From Hyaloperonospora brassicae (lineage: Eukaryota; Oomycota; Peronosporomycetes; Peronosporales; Peronosporaceae): a DNA stretch of 64,000 nucleotides. The DNA lies in the NCBI GenBank assembly GCA_947650285.1, contig CANTFL010001204.1, positions 62,001-126,000 on the forward strand. The letters run 5' to 3'. Made by a program: the position numbers and the translations under genes. This document shows, piece by piece, positions 1 to 12,243 of the stretch. The notes beneath the pieces were generated by a model that made no database searches, was not told the origin of the DNA, and saw only the letters and a list, made by a program, of their open reading frames with translations. The number at the start of each line of letters is the position of its first letter. Within the stretch, counting starts at the first letter, position 1.

Positions 1-187
1 TCGTAAGGGATAAGTTTGGCGAGAGCCACAACTGAACCCCAAAGGGGCGAACTGCGGGAGGATTTATCCAAACGTACCAGCCCGTGCGCCGACTTAACTC
101 GGCGATTGTTGTGAATGTACGTTGAGACTGTTATATTACATAATTAACCTACTACTATACCACATTTACATACGCGTAATCAGGTAA

Positions 188-1383
188 ATGGTGATTGCCA
201 TTCAAGAGTTTCAACAATTTGGAGTTATCAGTGGCAAAGAAGTCGTTCTGAGATTGAAGAAGACACTGTATGGCATAAAGCAGGCCGGTCGATAATGGAG
301 TAAATTACTTCATGACAAACCAACTGCAGCTGACTACAAGCGTTGCATCACGGATATGTGTCTTTATTGCAAAATAATTGGGGTGAACATTACAGTTCTC
401 GGTGTTCATGCCGATGATTTGTTAGTGACGTCAACACGCGCTACTTTGATCGAAGAGTTGTTTGTCAGTCTTGCATCGTTGTCGATCAATCAACTTGTAC
501 AAGCAAGTAAACTTCTGGGTATGTGAATGGAGACACTTGAGAACGAGGGATATGTCATCGACCAGCAAAAAGCATATATGAAATTTTTTGCAGTGCTAAG
601 ACGGATAAATTAATACCGTACGCACACCAATTGGTGAAGAATGCTACGAAGTGTCTTTTGACAACGAAGATCTACTACCGGCACACGCGAGCAAAAAACC
701 GCCAACTTTAAAACTCTTTCAGCCCCTGGTAGGCAGCATACTTTTGGTGGCGCGCTGCACTCGTCCCGATATCGCCCTTTCTGTCCACAAGGCAACTAGA
801 CGTACGCATCAGCCAAAGTTTTACGATTGGAATTTAGCAAAGCAAATCATACGCTACCTGAAGGGAATCCAAACACTCAAGCAGCACATAGCCACTGATC
901 TGCATGCTGAAAGTTCACTGAGATTTACCTCTTACAGCGATGCTCGCTTCGCAGCGGATAAGTTAGACCGTCGGTCGTTGACCGGGGCCCTTACGATGTT
1001 GAATGGCATGCTTGTCGATTATACTTGCAAGAAAAGGTTGGCGTTTCGCGTTCCACGATGAAAGCTGAATCCGTCGCAGCTTCAGACGCGGTACGCGAAC
1101 TACTTGGAGTCCTAATTTTGCTGCAGGAGCTGGGCATGGTCATTGTAACCCCTATACCGATGATAGTTGACAGTCAGGATGCTATCAAAATTTTGGAAGG
1201 CAAGTCACCAGGTACTACAGAGAAACATATCGAAATGAGGGTGAAGCTCGCATGCGATCAAGCGAGACGTGGTATTGTCATGCCAAACTCGTACCTTCGG
1301 ACCAGATGATCGCGGATATACTGACGAAGGCGCTAGATTTCACAAGCTTGACAGTCTGTGTGCTCTCTTGCGGTTGCAGTGAC
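188..1383 (+). pseudogene. Decayed Ty1/copia pol fragment (RT to RNase H)
   Basis: The plus strand encodes the C-terminal half of a copia polyprotein, broken by stops and frameshifts. Around 240-300 is the LYGIKQA motif of copia reverse transcriptase, followed by a stop where a tryptophan is expected. A HADDL sequence near 405-420 stands where YVDDM is usual. From 650 to 1060 comes the RPDIA...YLKG region and the first part of RNase H (YSDARFA, RRSLTG). A frameshift near 1025 leads into KAESVAAS and the D-Q-A motif, and the frame ends with a copia-like ILTKAL tail near 1320-1345 and a LDSLCALL end near 1380. No gag, integrase or LTR is visible, so this is a 5'-truncated relic. It is much more decayed than the complete copia element at 8515-13316 and belongs to a different lineage by sequence. 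Confidence 0.85.
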
Positions 1384-4300
1384 CACAACACGGTCAAGAA
1401 ATAGGGTCGGAAGGTGATGGGAGACGTGAAGTGTTCCACGCAACATTGGGGTTTTTAGATCACGCGCGATTGCTCACGGTAGGGACGCCATCGGCGACCG
1501 CGATGTGGATGAGCGATATTTGAAGATAGTAGCGATCAGGAAAGGCTACAAATGCATAGTATCGAACTGGTATCAGTTTCATATTAGCACGCAAAGACAG
1601 AGGCTGGATAAAAACAACATGGACGTGCCCATTTCGTGGTATTATGGGAGTGAGAAGATGTTAAGGATTCGACGACGACATCGCTTGCGCTCTCATGCGA
1701 TTGGACAAGTTAGTCGTTTCTAGGACATATGCGGATGCTGAAGAGGTCCTTGCCTCTTTCTTCGATTAATGGGTTTTGGAAGGCGTGACGATTGACAGTG
1801 CAGAATATTACACAATCAAGAAGATTGACGCAAAAAGTGGGCTATGTTTGAGGACAAGGACAGAGTTTCGGGGACGAAGAAATAGCAAATGTTATTGATA
1901 TGATAACGCCGAGACGCTCTTAAATGTTGGTAGATAGTCACCGCAGAGTAATACACAATCAAGTGATTCTTAGTGGCTCCACGTATTTGTGATGGTGTTG
2001 ACAAGTCGTATTCAGACGCGGCTTTTGTCAGCCTGGAAAATGTGGCAGCGTAAAGCTTTATATAACGGATTGGGCACACAAGAAAGCTACTTTGACCCGT
2101 ACAAATGGCTGAGAAGATGGTTGTACTAACCTAGGATATACCGCATCTCTCTGCAAATTTGTCAATTTTCTCGTTCTTAGATATCGACGCATTGATAGCA
2201 CCGGATGTGAGCGCCTGCTTTATATTGTTCGTAAAAAGAGTTAGTGCACGCTACAAGATGTATGCTGTGGTGTGTTGGAAAAGTTGCTGGGCGAGTTGCA
2301 AGCCTTTGTTGCGTCAAAGACTCCGTTTGCCTCTGTGCTGAAACTTTTTACATTTCGCACGAATGTGACTGACAATTGTGCAATGGATAAGGCTTTCGAT
2401 GTCCACTATTGCGACATCTTCAAAAGGAGAAGGTCGTAGAAACTGATGTGACAAGGACTATCCACCGAGCCGAAAGTCATTTGAGCCGAAGCACACACGG
2501 CGCGTTTGTTGGACTTGCATACATACATGCAGGCAAGCAAGTTGTTGCTTCGACGGTCGGAAAGTCTTGAAGCATCAAGTTACGTTCGTCTATGACATCA
2601 GCAATGCAACACAAGGAACCCATTTGTAGGAAGAGTATAAGAGATAGTATACCGTTGGCGTATCGAATGCCGTCCGTGCCATAGGAACATGAATAAGGTG
2701 AATAAGCGATGGCGTACACTATCAACTAGACGTTCATGAGCACGTGTCAGTCCTACTATCATGTTCGTTCTATGAGATGTAGGTGTCGCATTTGTACTTG
2801 CGCAAAAGAGGATGGAAGTAAAAGTGAAACACATTACGTGTTAATTACTCGCTTTGTCAACACTACGTCATGCATAAACCAAAACGGAACTGCAACTCGA
2901 CCATGTCGAGTTGCACATGATCTCCGTCTCTTCGTCCCTGTGTAACCTGTACATGGCGTCCGTCTCTCTTCGTCCCATGTGTCAACCTGTCGCATAATTA
3001 GCCCATCAGGTGAGGTCGGACTTACCTGCAACAGGTATTGCACTTGAACTGCAGGACCTTTCGACCTGTCAGAGAGAGAGAGAGTATATTTCAACACGAC
3101 TGCGCACTGCGATTTTTGATAGCGAGTTCATGTTCGATATACCGCCTACATCTTGCAATGCTCCAGCATGACACATGAAGGTGAGTGCACTGACGGCAAG
3201 AAGTTGTTGTTGAAGTAAAGTGACGTTACTGTACGTCAGCGAGCGATCAAAAGCGAAAGTCCATGTGCAACGCTGCGTCAAGTCACGCGAGCTCAGTTAC
3301 ATCGATCTGCTGTTGCAGGAAGAAACCATTGTAGCGCTACGATTCTCGCTTGGAGCTCGCATCATTGTGCTACTGTCAGTGTCTGCTTGTGGGCAACTTC
3401 GCTGCAACGATAATAGTAAAGGCGTGGCATCATTGCAGGACCTTCTTAGCAGCGTAGTCAGTCACAAGGGCGTTTATGTGGTCTAGAACGCCTTCGACGA
3501 GTAGTTCTAGGGCCTCAGTAGATGTGTCCGCTATTTGCAGTAGACGGGTCTGCAGAATCCATTGCCTATCATTGCATCGGTGTCGGGACGAGATCCTACG
3601 AAACGTAGCGTGGCGACAAAGCGTGCACCAGTCAGCTGCAATTTCATGCTGGCACGTCAGCTCAGGCAACGGACGATATGCTGTACGCAACGGAGAAGTG
3701 CATGCTGAGCACACATTATAGTCAATCCGCTACGAAGGATAGATAATGGTCACAATGTCTTATGATGTGGTGGCGGTTGCTCTCGCTGACGTTGTGCAAG
3801 AGATGCGCCGGGTCTGCACCGAACGTGTTTTCCAGTCCGAGTGAGGAGGGAGTTGTTGCAGCATGTTGACGTCGTTTTGCGGCATTTTCCGACAAGCAGT
3901 CAGGCGACGTGGGATACAGCCGTGAGACGACGCCCTGCAACCTGATTCTAGGGCTTACGACTTGAACAAGTTAAGGTGTTAGACGCACATGGTACACATC
4001 ACTGAGTATCTCCGTTGAACTGGCTGCGCAGTACGTTACTACCGTTGCGTGGTCCATCGGCCTGGAGGATGGGTTTTGGATCTCGTTATCACCGGAGCGC
4101 TGTCAACTGTTCGACATCTTAGTTGTAGTGGCGATGGAGGCGTACTCGGTTTGCACCTGTTGGCTGCATGTCATCATCACTTTGTAGGTGCCTTTTAGTT
4201 CCCTTTGGCTCTAGGGTCTGTCAACTTTTGACCAGCAAGCGCTGTGTGTCTTCGCTGTCACTTCACGCTGCTTCAATGTAAACCCTCTACGCTGTCTTTC

Positions 4301-4642
4301 AACGCTGCTACAGAGCAGACGCTGCAACGGTGTCAGGCTCATGTTGTCGAGAGCTTGAGGATGAGAGAGCACAACGCCACGTCTGACGCACGAACTTCCT
4401 ACGCAGCAGACACAGAATCAAGTCATCGATGAGGGTGAGCTATATGGTCCTGCATCCTGCGGCTAGAGCTCCGTGCAGCGCGTTCGTGCTCTGCCCTCGT
4501 GTCTGATCAAAGCTGGCGTCAAAATGGGCGTGAGTTGTAACAAGGTCGTGATGATTCTTGGTCCAAGTTTCTGAACACACAAAGCGCTCTACGTCGACAA
4601 CATTAGCAACCTCTGGTCTGAACAGACCACAGAGGAGTGCAT
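1384..4642. other. Gap with no recognised gene; probable transposon debris
   Basis: No reading frame here looks like a known protein, and all are shorter than about 140 codons. Short stretches such as 1700-1850 (plus strand) and 2340-2440 (plus strand, including a TDNCAMDKAF-like peptide reminiscent of MULE-type transposases) look like decayed coding DNA, but the resemblance is too weak for a call. A short imperfect direct repeat, containing CCGTCTCT and TTCGTCCC blocks, occurs near 2928-2990. Composition resembles the repeat relics more than the gene block at 18-33 kb. Confidence 0.5.
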
Positions 4643-6825
4643 CTAAGAGCCGAACGCTTCGTCGGCCTTGTCAATTTTCTTGAACTCGTAGTGGCCGCGA
4701 CCATCAAACTGCACAGGAAACCAGGAACAAGCGTAAGCGTTAGTACAGAACACTGCACTAAAGATCAAGATTCTAGTACGCACCCGGAGCACAAACTCGT
4801 GGTACGCCCACAGCGACTTGCGGTGCGACACAGTGAAGAGTGTGATGTTCTGCTCGCGGCAGAAGCTGTACATTGCCCCTTCAACATCCACACTGACGGC
4901 GGACGTACACTCGTCCAGGATAGCAAACTGAGGCTTGTGGTAGAATAAGCGTGCCATGGCCACACGCTGCTTCTCACCGCCAGAGAGAACATCTGCCCAA
5001 TCGTGAACGACATCCCATCCGCCTTCGCGTTCGACCAAATGACCCAGCTGGACCTTCTCAAGGTAGTGCGCCAACTCTCCGTCCGTCCTCCCACATGCCT
5101 GCATATCCTGAAGCGAATGAGGGTAGATAACCTGATCGCGAAGAGTGCCTAGCGTCAAGTATGGACGCTGGGGGATGTAGAACAATCCGTTGCGCTCTGG
5201 CTTCGTCAGCCGACCGCCAAACATTGGCCACAGCTCGCCCAGAATACGAAAGAGCGAGCTTTTGCCACAACCATTGGGTCCTGCGACAACGACGTTCATT
5301 CCTGACTGAACCTTAAACGTGAGCGAAGGTACCAAAACGTCACCATTCGGCGTCACAAGTGGCACGTCCTCAAACTCAATGACATGATCACGATAGCGGA
5401 TTTCGCCCTGGTTCGGGTACAGTCCAAGCGATTCCGCTGAAGTGGATTGCGCTTTGCTTTCGCTCACAACGTCCCCACTCTCACTTTTCAGCATTGTGCG
5501 CTGGTACTTTCCCTTGTCCAGATCGAACAGAACGTCAATCATCTCCGCAACACGCGCTGTAAACCCCGCAAGGCGCGACAATTCGCGCCCGGACAGCACG
5601 AGACGGCCCATTGCTTCTGACATTTTCAGCAACATCTTTCCAGATCGAAAGTATTCTTCCATTCGGTCTGCATACGTCGTGTTTTCCAGTCGCTGGTTCG
5701 ACATGTCCAAAAACGGCTTCGACAACACAGCGTAGCCGACAACCGTTGCCGCATATTTGGCCACCACGTTGTCAATGACGCTCATGGAGAACCGAAACTG
5801 CTGTGAGCTGCGCACGAGATCGATGAGGCGGTTGAACGACTGGTCCAAAATGCGCTTTTCGCGGACATTGCCGTTGTAGAATGCAATCTCCTCGCTATGC
5901 GTGATGAGCCGCGAGTTCATGTAGCGAAAGTTGCCTTCCATCTGTTGTTCCGCGATCGTGAAGCGACTGGTCGGCTGTCGCAACCACGTGAGGAAGAAGC
6001 CTGACACGATCAAGTAGCTCAACATGATCACTGGGCCTTCGACACCGATCGTCGACGAGAGTTTCACTGCGTAGAGAACGATATCCAACAGTGGCTTCGA
6101 CATGTTCGAGTACAAGTCAGCAACCGAGTTGGAAAACCGCTCCACGTCCACTGTAAGCAGCTGATCGGCGTTGGAAATGCGGTTGTCCAGATTAGACACT
6201 CGGTAGTAGACAAACCCCTTGACGTACTGCTCGTACAAGTGCCGCGTAAGTCTCGTGCGAAAGCGCAGACTGAGCTCCGTGTGGCCGTACTTGAGCAAAC
6301 TATTGACGCAACTCATGGGCAGCATAATAGCAACAAAGCGCCGCAAGTGGCGCACAAAATCCGTCTGTGAGCGGGAGACAATAGCTCGTTCAACAGCAGT
6401 GAACGTGTGCAGCACGAGAATGTCAAACGACGTGCGTGCTACGAGCATCACTGCTACAAGCGCAGCAAAGCCCGTTTCGGCCGTGAACGGACCGGGCACA
6501 ATCACTCTGAAGAGACGCACAAAGCGGCGGTAAAAGTCCTTGTTCACTGCCACTCGATGGCGACTGCCCTGTTTCTGCGTCATATACTCGGACTGGGTCT
6601 GGAAACCTGCGTTCGCCTTCTTCTGTCCATGTTCGCGGATGGCAATCGCCAGTGCGATCTGTAGTTGTGCACAGATGGGACAACAAATACCGGACACAAC
6701 GGGGCGGTCAACTCGACCATACAGTACGCAAGTGCTTGTGGGTCCTCTTCAGAGACCGAGCGACGTACCACAGAAGCGATCGACGCGACGCCAGACACGG
6801 CGTCGGATTTGGACAGCACTGCCAT
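4643..6825 (-). CDS. Peroxisomal-type ABC half transporter (ABCD family, PMP70/ABCD3-like)
   Basis: ABCD half transporters dimerise in the peroxisomal membrane and import fatty acyl-CoAs. Proposed exons are 6825-6769, 6658-4784 and 4708-4643, giving about 665 residues, normal for the family. Intron 1 (6659-6768, 110 nt) starts GTACGT and ends CTACAG. Intron 2 (4709-4783, 75 nt) starts GTGCGT, has a CTAAC branch-like motif and ends GTGCAG; it is in frame without stops. The membrane domain holds the ABCD signatures NADQLLTVDVERF and SEEIAFYNGN. The nucleotide-binding domain has Walker A GPNGCGKSS (about residue 478), signature LSGGEKQR (about 577), Walker B FAILDE (about 596) and H-loop SHR (about 627). 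The WPMFGG...LTKP stretch after Walker A favours the ABCD3/PMP70 branch. Starting at the ATG at 6825 depends on the inferred first intron; the uninterrupted frame begins at GTG. Key residues look intact. Confidence 0.9.
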
Positions 6826-8509
6826 TGCGCTACTGCTACTGCGGCTGCGGCTGCTGCGTCTCTCTGTGTCGCTCGCGCGCGCTCTCTCTCTCTGTCGCTC
6901 GCGTCGCTGCCGGTGCGACAGCAGGAGTGGCCTCTGACTCGGGCGCTGTAGAGATCGCCGCTGATTGGTCGAATATAAGCGTCAAAAGTGTCGCGTGGTC
7001 GCGCGTGTCACGTCGAGTCTCGTTTTTGCACACGCACCTGCGACATCGTCTTCCACTCGGTCGACCTCCATGGACAAACTGCGGTACGTGCGACACGGAG
7101 ATGTGCCGGCCGTTATGACCAGCACATGAGCTGCTGTGTATATCATAACCGATATGAAGTCTGAGCGCGGTCGAGCGAGTCAGTGCCTCGACCTCGAGTG
7201 TGTGACACTGGACGCGAATCAGTCGACGATGCACCTGAACGTCACATTCATCAGAACACGGCAAACGATCATACCGTCCGTTAGGATACGTGTTGCGGCC
7301 AAAGCAGTTGAGACAGTGGAGACGATTGACCGCTTCTTGTACAAATGGCGATCGATTGGGCCTCTGCTGCCGTCTCGAGGGTCGATGAAGCAGCTCCAAA
7401 GCGGCAAAAAAGCTGCAGCTAGAAACGATGACGACACACGGCTTTGACACAGCATCATCAACGACTACTACAACGACAACAACTACGGCTCTCCGGGCCG
7501 TAGAAAGATTGCACTCATGCGGTCACCAGCTCTTCGTCAAGAAGTTACAGTCAAGCGCAGCACAATTGCCGTTCCATCCACCGCTGACCTGTAGTTGCTT
7601 GCAATCAAAGGCACTATCCGTCGGCATCAGAAGCTACGGCTCTGACTATAAGATCGAGTGCAACCTTTTCGACAACGTCAAAGCAGCCTATAGATACACA
7701 ATTATGACAGCTTCGATGCCGCCGAAGATAGACACGGTCGATGATGTGGTAACTCGATAGGACGGCGTGAGAACCACAGCCGTTGTTCGCGTGTCGAATT
7801 TGCAACGATGTAAAGCCACACGAGTTGTGAGGACGACTGGCTCGAACTTCTTGCTGCATGACCTCTGACATGCCGATTACTTAGCAAGCGGTAAGTAAGC
7901 GGCACGTTGAAGGTACAGCTCGGTCTGATTCGGGTTCGGGACCACGATGACGCGACGATACTTTTTTTGTTCAGGCAGACATGTCGGGGCTTTCAAGGTG
8001 CCCCACATACTTCAATGGAGCTTAGAGCGCGTTGGGGTAGCGCTAGCAATCGACGAGAGTGCATGAACTATCAGGAAGAGTGCCAGTTGTGCTGCGTTCC
8101 GGCATCCGACCCATTCTCTCTTGTCATGAGTTCGGCAACAACATGTGGCTTGCAACATGCTGCATTCGGTGACTCCACTGTGACGCACAAAGTGCTTTTT
8201 ACGGCACCGAGTAGCATCCTGTTCATATGTCCGCGCACGCATTTATCCGCTGAGGTTTTATCGTTGTTTTGTTTTGACTAAACACAAACGGTCAGTCTGT
8301 CCGTTCTGACATCTCCGCAGCCCACGCAGTCGTTTGAGCGCCGTTGACCCAAAACATTTGCCGCATCTCGCGTCGGCCACAAGAAAACGCGCCACACCGT
8401 TGAATCTGCTGGTTACCCACCAAGAGAGAAAAAGCGTACCCCTATAAATTGACTCGACAGAAAAAAACAGACTACTCCACGATTTTCGCCTCGTCATATC
8501 AAACAGATG
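6826..8509. other. Gap: promoter side of ABC gene, no recognised gene
   Basis: A CT-rich simple repeat at about 6855-6905 lies just upstream of the ABC transporter start. Several overlapping frames up to about 200 codons occur on both strands, but none has recognisable motifs or a convincing splice pattern. A run of ACA/ACG threonine codons near 7458-7485 is simple repeat. The right edge is the target site of the copia element. Confidence 0.5.
6964..6968 (-). promoter_or_regulatory. CCAAT box upstream of the ABC transporter
   Basis: CCAAT reads on the minus strand about 140 bases upstream of the proposed ATG at 6825, with an A/T-rich ATATAAG stretch next to it on the plus strand. CCAAT boxes are common in eukaryotic promoters. 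Position and orientation are suggestive only. Confidence 0.3.
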
Positions 8510-8514
8510 TTTTC

Positions 8515-8768
8515 TGTTATGTCGAAGGAAAATTGGAAAGTGTATTGAATTAGTTTTCCTATGAACTTACTCGTCGTGTTATCTTCTTCTACCTTGTAAC
8601 TTTCCCTGATCTTGATGGATTCTAGAACATACACTCAAGGTAGTTCTAGAATCATCAGACTGCACGTGAACCGTTTACACCCTGTCGTATCATCGCTGTC
8701 TTGTCACTTGTGCGTAGCAAATCACAGTTGGCTTTGTTGACCGTGCATTGACAGTGCACCCATCAACA
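8515..8768 (-). repeat. 3' LTR of the copia element
   Basis: A 254-bp copy of the 13063-13316 LTR. On the element's strand it is preceded by a purine-rich stretch (GTGAGTGGGAG, 8769-8779) that suits the polypurine tract and overlaps the end of pol, whose stop codon lies within 10 bases of the LTR. Confidence 0.95.
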
Positions 8769-8775
8769 CTCCCAC

Positions 8776-11700
8776 TCACTGTTGATGCTCGGGTTCATCA
8801 CGTACCTTGATGTCCATTCCGGCACGGAGGTACTGGAATCGCTTGGTGCCGAGTGCCTTCGTTAGTATGTCGGCAAGTTGATGTTCCGTCTCCTTGTAGA
8901 TCACCTTTATATCACCGGCCAGAACTTTCTCTCGGACAAAGTGGTGACGTATGTCTACGTGTTTAGTCCGCGCATGGTATCCTGGGTTTGTTGCGAGAGC
9001 AATGGCTCCTTGATTATCCTCGTAGATGACAGTAGGATTCTTCTGCTCGAATCCGAGGTCAGCCATTAACATCCTTGCCCATAGTATGTCTTGAGTGCAC
9101 ATGCTTAGCGCCATGTATTCAGCCTCAGAAGTACTCAATGCAACGGTGCGTTGGTACTTAGACTTAAATATAACAGGGCCTCCATTAAGCACCAGCAAAA
9201 CACCAGATACCGATCGACGGTCGTCCAAGCTGTTTCCCCAATCGGCATCACTATACGCTGTTAGTTGTTGCTGTAGTTTGTCAACACTGTAGTGTAATCC
9301 AAAACCACTCGTCGAGCGGAGGTATCTTAGCACTTTGATCAGTGCCTTCCAGTGTTGTGAGCCAGGGTTTTCCGCAAATCGTCCAAGTTGGCTCACAGGA
9401 AATGCTGCGTCTGGTCTGGTCGTGGTCACTATAAACAGCAGTCGTCCCAGCAATTGGCGGTACGGTGTACGACTCATGGCTTGTCTTTCGACATCGGACT
9501 TTGGACTGTTTGCGCTGGACAGTTTTATGCTCTGATCACATGGGTTACCAGTTGGTCGGGCTTGAGTCTGTCCAAACATGTCTGCAGTCTCCTCGATGTA
9601 TCTTTGTTGCGAAATAAACATCTCACGCTTCTTTCGGTCGTACATAACTTCCATTCCAAGCAAGTGCTTCACTGGACCAAGGTCTTTGGTTTGAAACCGC
9701 TGAGAGATTTGTTCTTTCACCTTGCGTACCGTGGTTGCTTCTTTTGCAGCCACAATCATATCATCAACGTATAAGCACACGTACGCCCAGCCTTCACCAT
9801 CCTTTATCTTGTATATGCATCGATCAGCACCGCACGCGACAAATCCCATCTCCAGTAATGCATTGTGAATCGTCTTATTCCAGGCATTTGCAGCCTGCTT
9901 AAGTCCGTAAAGCGCGCGATTCAATTTAAGTACAAACTCGCTGCCAATTTTCATCCCTTTGGGTGGTAACAAGTATACTTCTTCTTGTAGGTCGGCATTC
10001 AGGTAGGCCGTATCAACATCAAGCTGGTCGATCACATATCCTGCTGCGCAGCAAATCGACAATAGCATCCTGATGGAGTTCATACTGGCGACAGCCACGT
10101 ACGTCTCGAAAAGGTTGATACCATATTGTTGCAGGAATCCGAGCGCCACAAGTCGTGCTTTGTATCGACCATCACTCTTTTTAGCCCATACCCACTTCGA
10201 TCCAATTGGTTTCATTCCAGGCTTGCGTACAATTGGTGTCCACGTCTTGTTACGCTCATGAGCCGCAAATTCATTCTCAATAGCTTTAATCCATTGGTAT
10301 CTGTCAGGTCCATTCACTGCCTCCGCATAAGAGCCAGGTAAATCACGAGCTATCATGGCAACTTCTGCTATCAATGCCACATCGCTGTTTATTCGCGATC
10401 GCTTGGAAGGAGGTTCGTCATCTTCACTCCCACTGGCTTCATGGTTTTCATTGTATGGCACAATGATGTTTTCTGTTGTGGTACTAGTGTTATTGTCTTC
10501 CAACAAGAGCTGAACAGGTTGCTCAATTGGTAGCATTTCATCAACACCTCCTCGTGGTCCGGATTCACTTCTCCCACTGGCATCGTCGGTAAGAACACGA
10601 TACTGATGCTCGCGACCGGAACGACGCTTAAGTTGTGGACGGAACACCATCGTTCCAGAGTCGTGCGGATTGTGTAATTCGAGTTCTTGGTGACGAGGTC
10701 CTTGTTGAATTACTTGGGAAGTGTGTTGATGTTGTTCGTTGTTCATATTTCTTGCAAGATAATGATTGCTTGTCTCACTCGAAGGTGTGTTACTGATGTC
10801 ATTGTCAGAACTCGGTACTTCCATCTCCACATCTTCGACAATTTCGTGCTCTTCCATTTCAACATCTTCATCACCATCTTGTTGCAAGTTACTTGGTTGA
10901 TCTCCATCATCGTCATCTTGTCGTATTATTATCATCTTCGGGTGTGGTACAACCGGATTGTCTTCGTAAATGTTACTAACTTCACGTTCATCTAACGCGA
11001 TCGAACGACTGATCTTGATCGTACCAGTCTCCAGATCAAGCACCCTGTAACCCTTGGTGTGTCTTGCATATCCTAACAGCATGCAGCGAAACCCTTTCGC
11101 GTCGAATTTCGTGCGCTTTGAGTCATCGATATGTGCGTATCCAAGTGAACCAAATACACGTAGGTGAGAAATTTCGGGCTTCGTCTTAAAGCACAGTTCA
11201 AAAGGAGTCTTCTCCTCGTGATTGCAGTTCGTGGTTCTGTTAAGTAAATACACCGCCGTATTCACAGCTTCGGCCCACCACTTCTTTGCCACCCACTTGT
11301 AATGCATCATGCTTCTGGCCGTCTCAACAATCGTACGGTTCATCCGTTCAGCAACACCGTTTTGTTGAGGACTGTAGGGTACTGTCTTCTGATGGATGAT
11401 GCCGTGTTTCTTGCAGTACGAAGCAATCCTCTTGTTTTTGTATTCACCGCCATTGTCAGTACGTATGGCCTTAATACGAAATCCACACTGCTGCTCCATC
11501 TCGGTCCGAAATTCAATGAACTTCGACAGTACTTCACTCTTGGACTTCAGAAAATATACAGTCACTAATCTTGAAAAATCGTCCACGAGAGACAATACGT
11601 ATCGTGACCCACTAGGAGTTGGGTTCTTCATAGGGCCCATGACGTCAGAGTGAATAAGCTGCAGTGGTTGCGTTGTCTTTGTCTTCGACTCTTGTGGAAA

Positions 11701-12243
11701 ACTCGCGACACACAGTTTCCCTTGTAGACACCCTCCACACAAATTCTTGTTCGTGTCAGGTACTACATTCGGTAGTCCTTCCGTAGCCTCCTTTGTCTTT
11801 TTAAACTTGTTGTGGCTAATGTGACCCATTCGTGCATGCCACAGCTCCCACTTGTTACCAGCGTCTTCATGTTCTACCAACATCGCGTGCTCATACTCCA
11901 CATCAAGAGTGTACACGCTTCTCATGCGCTTCGCAGAAATCATCAACACATTATCCTTGTAGATACCGCAGTATTTTTCACCGAATCGAACGTTGTACCC
12001 ACGCTGGACGATCTTGGGCACCGCTAGTAGTCGTCTGTCCAGCGTTGGAATGTGCAATACTTCATTCACAGTCACTGCTGTACCATTCGTACAGCGAAAT
12101 CGAATGCTTCCTCGTCCAATTGCATTCATGACCGCACCATCGGCAACGCGAACTTGAATGGCTTCTCTCAATTTCTCGTACTCAAAGAAATCTTCTTCGG
12201 CTGGGGTCATATGTGACGAGGCGCCGCTGTCCAACAACCATCC
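8776..12243 (-). CDS. pol: Copia pol: protease, integrase, RT, RNase H
   Basis: A frame of about 1155 codons in -1 phase to gag, with no internal stop. It opens directly with the protease active site LLDSGASSHM. Next come the gag-pre-integrase zinc site (LWHARMGHIS, CGGCLQGK), the integrase core with HSDVMGP, RTDNGGEY and PQQNGVAERMNRT (D, D, E), and an acidic Ser/Asp/Glu-rich linker. The RT domain has LYGLKQAANAW and the catalytic YVDDM. RNase H follows with YSDADWG, LSTSEAEYMAL and EDNQGA. There is no ATG at the head of this frame: the only candidate starts are TTG or a frameshift from gag. It is expected to be made as a Gag-Pol fusion and cut by its own protease. Confidence 0.95.
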   Translation of the reverse strand, partial: GWLLDSGASSHMTPAEEDFFEYEKLREAIQVRVADGAVMNAIGRGSIRFRCTNGTAVTVNEVLHIPTLDRRLLAVPKIVQRGYNVRFGEKYCGIYKDNVLMISAKRMRSVYTLDVEYEHAMLVEHEDAGNKWELWHARMGHISHNKFKKTKEATEGLPNVVPDTNKNLCGGCLQGKLCVASFPQESKTKTTQPLQLIHSDVMGPMKNPTPSGSRYVLSLVDDFSRLVTVYFLKSKSEVLSKFIEFRTEMEQQCGFRIKAIRTDNGGEYKNKRIASYCKKHGIIHQKTVPYSPQQNGVAERMNRTIVETARSMMHYKWVAKKWWAEAVNTAVYLLNRTTNCNHEEKTPFELCFKTKPEISHLRVFGSLGYAHIDDSKRTKFDAKGFRCMLLGYARHTKGYRVLDLETGTIKISRSIALDEREVSNIYEDNPVVPHPKMIIIRQDDDDGDQPSNLQQDGDEDVEMEEHEIVEDVEMEVPSSDNDISNTPSSETSNHYLARNMNNEQHQHTSQVIQQGPRHQELELHNPHDSGTMVFRPQLKRRSGREHQYRVLTDDASGRSESGPRGGVDEMLPIEQPVQLLLEDNNTSTTTENIIVPYNENHEASGSEDDEPPSKRSRINSDVALIAEVAMIARDLPGSYAEAVNGPDRYQWIKAIENEFAAHERNKTWTPIVRKPGMKPIGSKWVWAKKSDGRYKARLVALGFLQQYGINLFETYVAVASMNSIRMLLSICCAAGYVIDQLDVDTAYLNADLQEEVYLLPPKGMKIGSEFVLKLNRALYGLKQAANAWNKTIHNALLEMGFVACGADRCIYKIKDGEGWAYVCLYVDDMIVAAKEATTVRKVKEQISQRFQTKDLGPVKHLLGMEVMYDRKKREMFISQQRYIEETADMFGQTQARPTGNPCDQSIKLSSANSPKSDVERQAMSRTPYRQLLGRLLFIVTTTRPDAAFPVSQLGRFAENPGSQHWKALIKVLRYLRSTSGFGLHYSVDKLQQQLTAYSDADWGNSLDDRRSVSGVLLVLNGGPVIFKSKYQRTVALSTSEAEYMALSMCTQDILWARMLMADLGFEQKNPTVIYEDNQGAIALATNPGYHARTKHVDIRHHFVREKVLAGDIKVIYKETEHQLADILTKALGTKRFQYLRAGMDIKVRDEPEHQQ

